DNA of 8,813 nucleotides from Candidatus Omnitrophota bacterium (GTDB lineage Bacteria; Omnitrophota; Gorgyraeia; Gygaellales; Profunditerraquicolaceae): positions 1 to 8,813 of the forward strand of contig JAQUON010000061.1 in assembly GCA_028717045.1 (NCBI GenBank), written 5' to 3'. The notes under the pieces are model-generated. The model made no database searches and was not told the origin of the DNA. It saw only the letters and a program-made list of their open reading frames with translations. Positions 6,604 to 8,813 of this stretch are shown here, piece after piece. Made by a program: the position numbers and the translations under genes. The stretch's first letter is position 1. Each line of letters opens with the position of its first letter.

Positions 6604-7353
6604 ATGAAGATTGAAACCAAAAACCTTAACCTTTGGTACGGGACATTTCAGGCGCTTAAAGAAGTGAATGTCGCTTTCCAGGAAAAGCGCATTACGGCAA
6701 TCATAGGCCCTTCGGGTTGCGGCAAGTCAACTTTGCTGCGCGTGTTCAACCGCATGAATGACCTCATTGAAGGCGTGCGTACGTCAGGCGAAGTCTTCAT
6801 AGACGGGGTCAATATCATTGACCACGCAGCAGACCTTGTGTCCTTGCGCAAGCAGGTAGGCATGGTGTTTCAGAGGCCCAATCCCTTCCCGCTTTCGGTG
6901 TATGAAAATATTGTATTTGGCCAGCGGATACATGGTGCGATGAGTAAGGGCGCCCTCGATGAAGTGGTGCAGCAAAGCTTAGAGTCGGTATTGTTGTGGG
7001 ATGAATTAAAAGACAGGCTCAACGAGTCGGCGATGGGGCTTTCCTTAGAACAAAAACAGAGGCTCTGTATTGCCAGGCTCATTGCAGTGCAGCCGGACAT
7101 TGTGCTTATGGATGAGCCTTGCTCTACCTTGGATCCTCAAGCGACCCAAAGGATAGAAGAATTAATGCGGGAGCTTAAGAAAAATTATACTATAATAATC
7201 GTGACGCACAATATGCAGCAGGCAGCACGCGTTTCCGATGACGCGGGTTTTATGTTGTTGGGGGAACTGGTAGAATTCGCAAAGACCGAAGACGTCTTTA
7301 CGAAACCGAAAGACAAGCGCACGGAAGATTATATAACCGGCAAATACGGATAG
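6604..7353 (+). CDS. pstB: PstB-family ATPase with degenerate ABC signature (PstB3)
   Basis: Second ATPase of set 2, 249 residues. The nucleotide-binding side is canonical: A-loop WYG (11-13), Walker A GPSGCGKST (35-43), Q-loop FQRPNPFP (Q90), Walker B IVLMDEP (166-172) with E171, D-loop TLDP and H-loop THN (H202). The ABC signature is not canonical: residues 146-153 read LSLEQKQR instead of LSGGQQQR, because TTA GAA (7045-7050) replaces two glycine codons. The flanking RLCIAR and the tail TEDYITGKYG are preserved, so the gene looks functional. It follows pstB2 by two bases. PstB3 could pair with PstB2 to give one fully competent ATP site, made of PstB3 Walker/Q/H and PstB2 LSGGQ. The G-rich 6585-6590 stretch is a distant, weak ribosome site; translational coupling is likely. 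Confidence 0.93.
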   Translation: MKIETKNLNLWYGTFQALKEVNVAFQEKRITAIIGPSGCGKSTLLRVFNRMNDLIEGVRTSGEVFIDGVNIIDHAADLVSLRKQVGMVFQRPNPFPLSVYENIVFGQRIHGAMSKGALDEVVQQSLESVLLWDELKDRLNESAMGLSLEQKQRLCIARLIAVQPDIVLMDEPCSTLDPQATQRIEELMRELKKNYTIIIVTHNMQQAARVSDDAGFMLLGELVEFAKTEDVFTKPKDKRTEDYITGKYG

Positions 7354-7362
7354 GGGGGGCCA

Positions 7363-8028
7363 ATGCAGCGCCATTTTGACGATGAATTAAAAGAATTACA
7401 CAAAGAAGTACTAACGATGGGCGTGCTCGCCCAGGAAGCGATATTTAAGTCAGTTGAAGCACTGAAAAACCGCGATAAAGCGCTTGCCCAGGAGGTGATA
7501 GATGCTGACAGTCGCGTTGATGAACTGGAACTTGTAATTGACGAACGTTGCGTTGATCTCATTGCCCGCTATCAGCCACTGGCCGGAGATTTACGTTTTG
7601 TCACCATCGGCATGAAGATCAATGCGGAACTCGAACGCATTGCCGACTTAGCAGTTGATATTTCGCAACGCGTCCTTGAGGTAGCAGACAAGCCGTTGCT
7701 GAAGCCCCTCATTGATATCCCCAAACTTTCTTCTATCGCGCAACAGATGGTCAAAGATGCCATCGATGCCTTTATCAACAAGAACGTAGGGTTGGCAAGA
7801 AAAGTTGTCCTCTCTGATCCCCAGGCAGATTCACTTCGTAATGAAGTCCAGCGGGAACTGGTCAACGATTATATGACGCGCGACGGTAAAACCGCTGACC
7901 GCGCCGTGCCCCTCTTGCTCATTGCCCGGCACCTTGAACGCATCTGCGACCATGCAACCAATATCGCAGAAGACGTTATCTATATGGTGGAAGCCAAGGT
8001 GGTCAAGCACCGGCCTCAGGAGCTATAG
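7363..8028 (+). CDS. phoU: Phosphate signalling protein PhoU, copy 2
   Basis: PhoU-family regulator, 221 residues, colinear with PhoU1 without gaps. Both repeat signatures are present: LERIADLAVDISQ (residues 90-102) and HLERICDHATNIAEDVIYMVE (190-210). The latter region is identical in protein to PhoU1 and nearly identical in DNA. The N-terminus (MQRHFDDELKEL) also matches the paralogue. A run of six G at 7353-7358, overlapping the pstB3 stop, is the probable ribosome site for the ATG at 7363. It closes set 2, so each Pst set carries its own PhoU at its 3' end. This suggests that each transporter has a dedicated PhoU, though cross-talk is possible. Confidence 0.96.
   Translation: MQRHFDDELKELHKEVLTMGVLAQEAIFKSVEALKNRDKALAQEVIDADSRVDELELVIDERCVDLIARYQPLAGDLRFVTIGMKINAELERIADLAVDISQRVLEVADKPLLKPLIDIPKLSSIAQQMVKDAIDAFINKNVGLARKVVLSDPQADSLRNEVQRELVNDYMTRDGKTADRAVPLLLIARHLERICDHATNIAEDVIYMVEAKVVKHRPQEL
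7899..8011 (+). repeat. 113-bp near-identical tract shared with phoU1 (copy b)
   Basis: Partner of 3017-3129, direct orientation, 4882 bp apart, 110 of 113 bases identical. Bases 7899-7976 are a perfect 78-bp match. All three differences (7977, 7983, 8001) are synonymous. Confidence 0.9.
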
Positions 8029-8070
8029 CCATAGAAGGGACAATCCGCTAAAAACACCATCCTATTTTGT

Positions 8071-8099
8071 TTGCTTCGCAAGACTTTCTGTGTTACATT
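8071..8099 (+). promoter_or_regulatory. Candidate promoter of the DUF502 gene
   Basis: TTGCTT (8071-8076) and an extended -10 TGTTACATT (TG at 8091-8092, hexamer 8094-8099) are separated by 17 bases. Transcription would start near 8106, only a couple of bases before the ATG at 8108. The rest of the 79-base gap after phoU2 holds only a weak short stem (TTGC-TTC-GCAA) that I do not accept as a terminator. Confidence 0.45.
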
Positions 8100-8107
8100 A
8101 ATACACT

Positions 8108-8764
8108 ATGGAGAGCCAAGAAAAGAAACAGGTTAAGTTAACCAGCCGGCTGCGTAATTACTTCTTCGCCGGCCTCCTGATTACCCTTCCGGTATTTTTA
8201 AGCCTCTATATACTCTACATACTTTTTGGCTTTGTAGACGGCATCTTGGGCAAGTTTATCAATATCTATGTCCAGGAGCGCTGGGGTTTTTATATCCCCG
8301 GCTTAGGGCTGTTTCTGTTTTTACTGATAATTATATTCGTAGGTTTCACAGGCACGCTTCTTGCGGGCAAGGGGCTGCACCGGTTTTTTGACAAATCCAT
8401 CAGCCGTTTTCCGTTGCTCAATATCATTTATCCCTCGCTGAAACAGGTGGTCTCTATTTTGTTTTCAAAGGAGAACCTCGCGTTTAAAAAAGCGGTGTTA
8501 ATCGAATATCCCTTTAAGGGCAATTGGACACTCGCTTTTATCACCAATAAAGGTTTTGAAGAGGCGCAGAAGAAGACAGGCCAGGACCTGTTGAATGTGA
8601 TCGTGCCTATTGCCCCTAATCCTACTTCCGGCATCATTGTGTTTGTCCCCCGTAAAGACGTAATCATGCTCGATATAAGTATTCAGGACGCAATGAAGTT
8701 GATTATTTCCGTCGGGGTGCTTAATCCCTCCGGTTCCCTTGAGCCGCCCGCAAAAGAACCGTAA
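8108..8764 (+). CDS. DUF502-family integral membrane protein
   Basis: Membrane protein of 218 residues matching the DUF502 family, whose plant relatives are the COV/LCV proteins. Its molecular function is not established. Visible features are a short charged N-terminus, a first membrane helix at about residues 19-43 (FAGLLITLPVF start), a second at about 62-87 opening with the PGLGL motif, then FPLLNIIYPSLKQ (101-113) and a hydrophilic domain with NPTSG (171-175), all typical of the family. The length is usual. The start is the ATG at 8108; no Shine-Dalgarno sequence precedes it, and a candidate promoter places the transcript start almost at the ATG, so it may be read from a leaderless mRNA. 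It follows phoU2 by 79 bases and is probably a separate transcription unit. No link to phosphate transport is evident from the sequence. Confidence 0.88.
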   Translation: MESQEKKQVKLTSRLRNYFFAGLLITLPVFLSLYILYILFGFVDGILGKFINIYVQERWGFYIPGLGLFLFLLIIIFVGFTGTLLAGKGLHRFFDKSISRFPLLNIIYPSLKQVVSILFSKENLAFKKAVLIEYPFKGNWTLAFITNKGFEEAQKKTGQDLLNVIVPIAPNPTSGIIVFVPRKDVIMLDISIQDAMKLIISVGVLNPSGSLEPPAKEP

Positions 8765-8774
8765 GCAAAACCAT

Positions 8775-8813
8775 ATGCGCGTACGCAAAGATATAATGTT
8801 GGCAGGGGCGTTG
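8775..8813 (+). CDS. Possible start of a further gene, cut by the window end
   Basis: An ATG at 8775 opens a frame that stays open to the end of the window (MRVRKDIMLAGAL). The basic start followed by hydrophobic residues would fit a membrane or exported protein. It lies 10 bases after the DUF502 stop. No clear Shine-Dalgarno site is present, and an alternative ATG in the same frame lies at 8796. Thirteen codons are too few to assign a family. Confidence 0.35.
   Translation, partial: MRVRKDIMLAGAL

Noticed and set aside
8070..8090. Intrinsic terminator after phoU2
   Set aside because: The stem TTGC-TTC-GCAA is only four or five pairs and lacks a proper run of T.

Overview
The window is a phosphate-acquisition locus of a bacterium. 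All genes lie on the + strand, and two Pst phosphate ABC-transporter gene sets stand back to back. Set 1 is pstC1 (its 5' end lies outside the window)-pstA1-pstB1-phoU1. Set 2 is pstS-pstC2-pstA2-pstB2-pstB3-phoU2. A DUF502 membrane-protein gene follows, then possibly the first codons of another gene. A signal peptide on PstS, the moderate GC content and the gene content suggest a diderm, probably uncultivated bacterium. An Omnitrophota- or Deltaproteobacteria-like source is my guess; no rRNA or other marker is present to test it.

Layout: 2-3158 is set 1, tightly packed with overlapping ATGA and ATGGATGA junctions. Region 3159-3294 is the only sizeable regulatory gap. It holds an 11-bp-periodic direct-repeat array that looks like a Pho box, then a TATACT -10 element and a strong Shine-Dalgarno site for pstS. 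Region 3295-8028 is set 2, again with very short or overlapping junctions, so it probably forms one operon. Region 8029-8107 is a short gap with a candidate extended -10 promoter for the DUF502 gene. No tRNA, rRNA, CRISPR array, IS element or convincing intrinsic terminator was seen.

Working model: PstS captures periplasmic phosphate and hands it to PstC/PstA permease pairs powered by PstB ATPases, while the PhoU proteins couple transporter state to a PhoR/PhoB-type regulator that is not in this window. Set 1 has one ATPase with all canonical motifs. Set 2 has two adjacent ATPase genes with complementary defects. PstB2 has lost the Q-loop glutamine and the H-loop histidine but keeps LSGGQ. 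PstB3 keeps the Q and H residues but has LSLEQ in place of LSGGQ. A PstB2/PstB3 heterodimer would therefore have one fully canonical and one doubly degenerate ATP site. That is the asymmetric architecture known from heterodimeric ABC exporters, and it is unexpected in a phosphate importer.

A second notable signal is a 113-bp tract shared by the two phoU genes at 110/113 identity, next to sequence that is only about 59% identical. This points to recent gene conversion between the paralogues.
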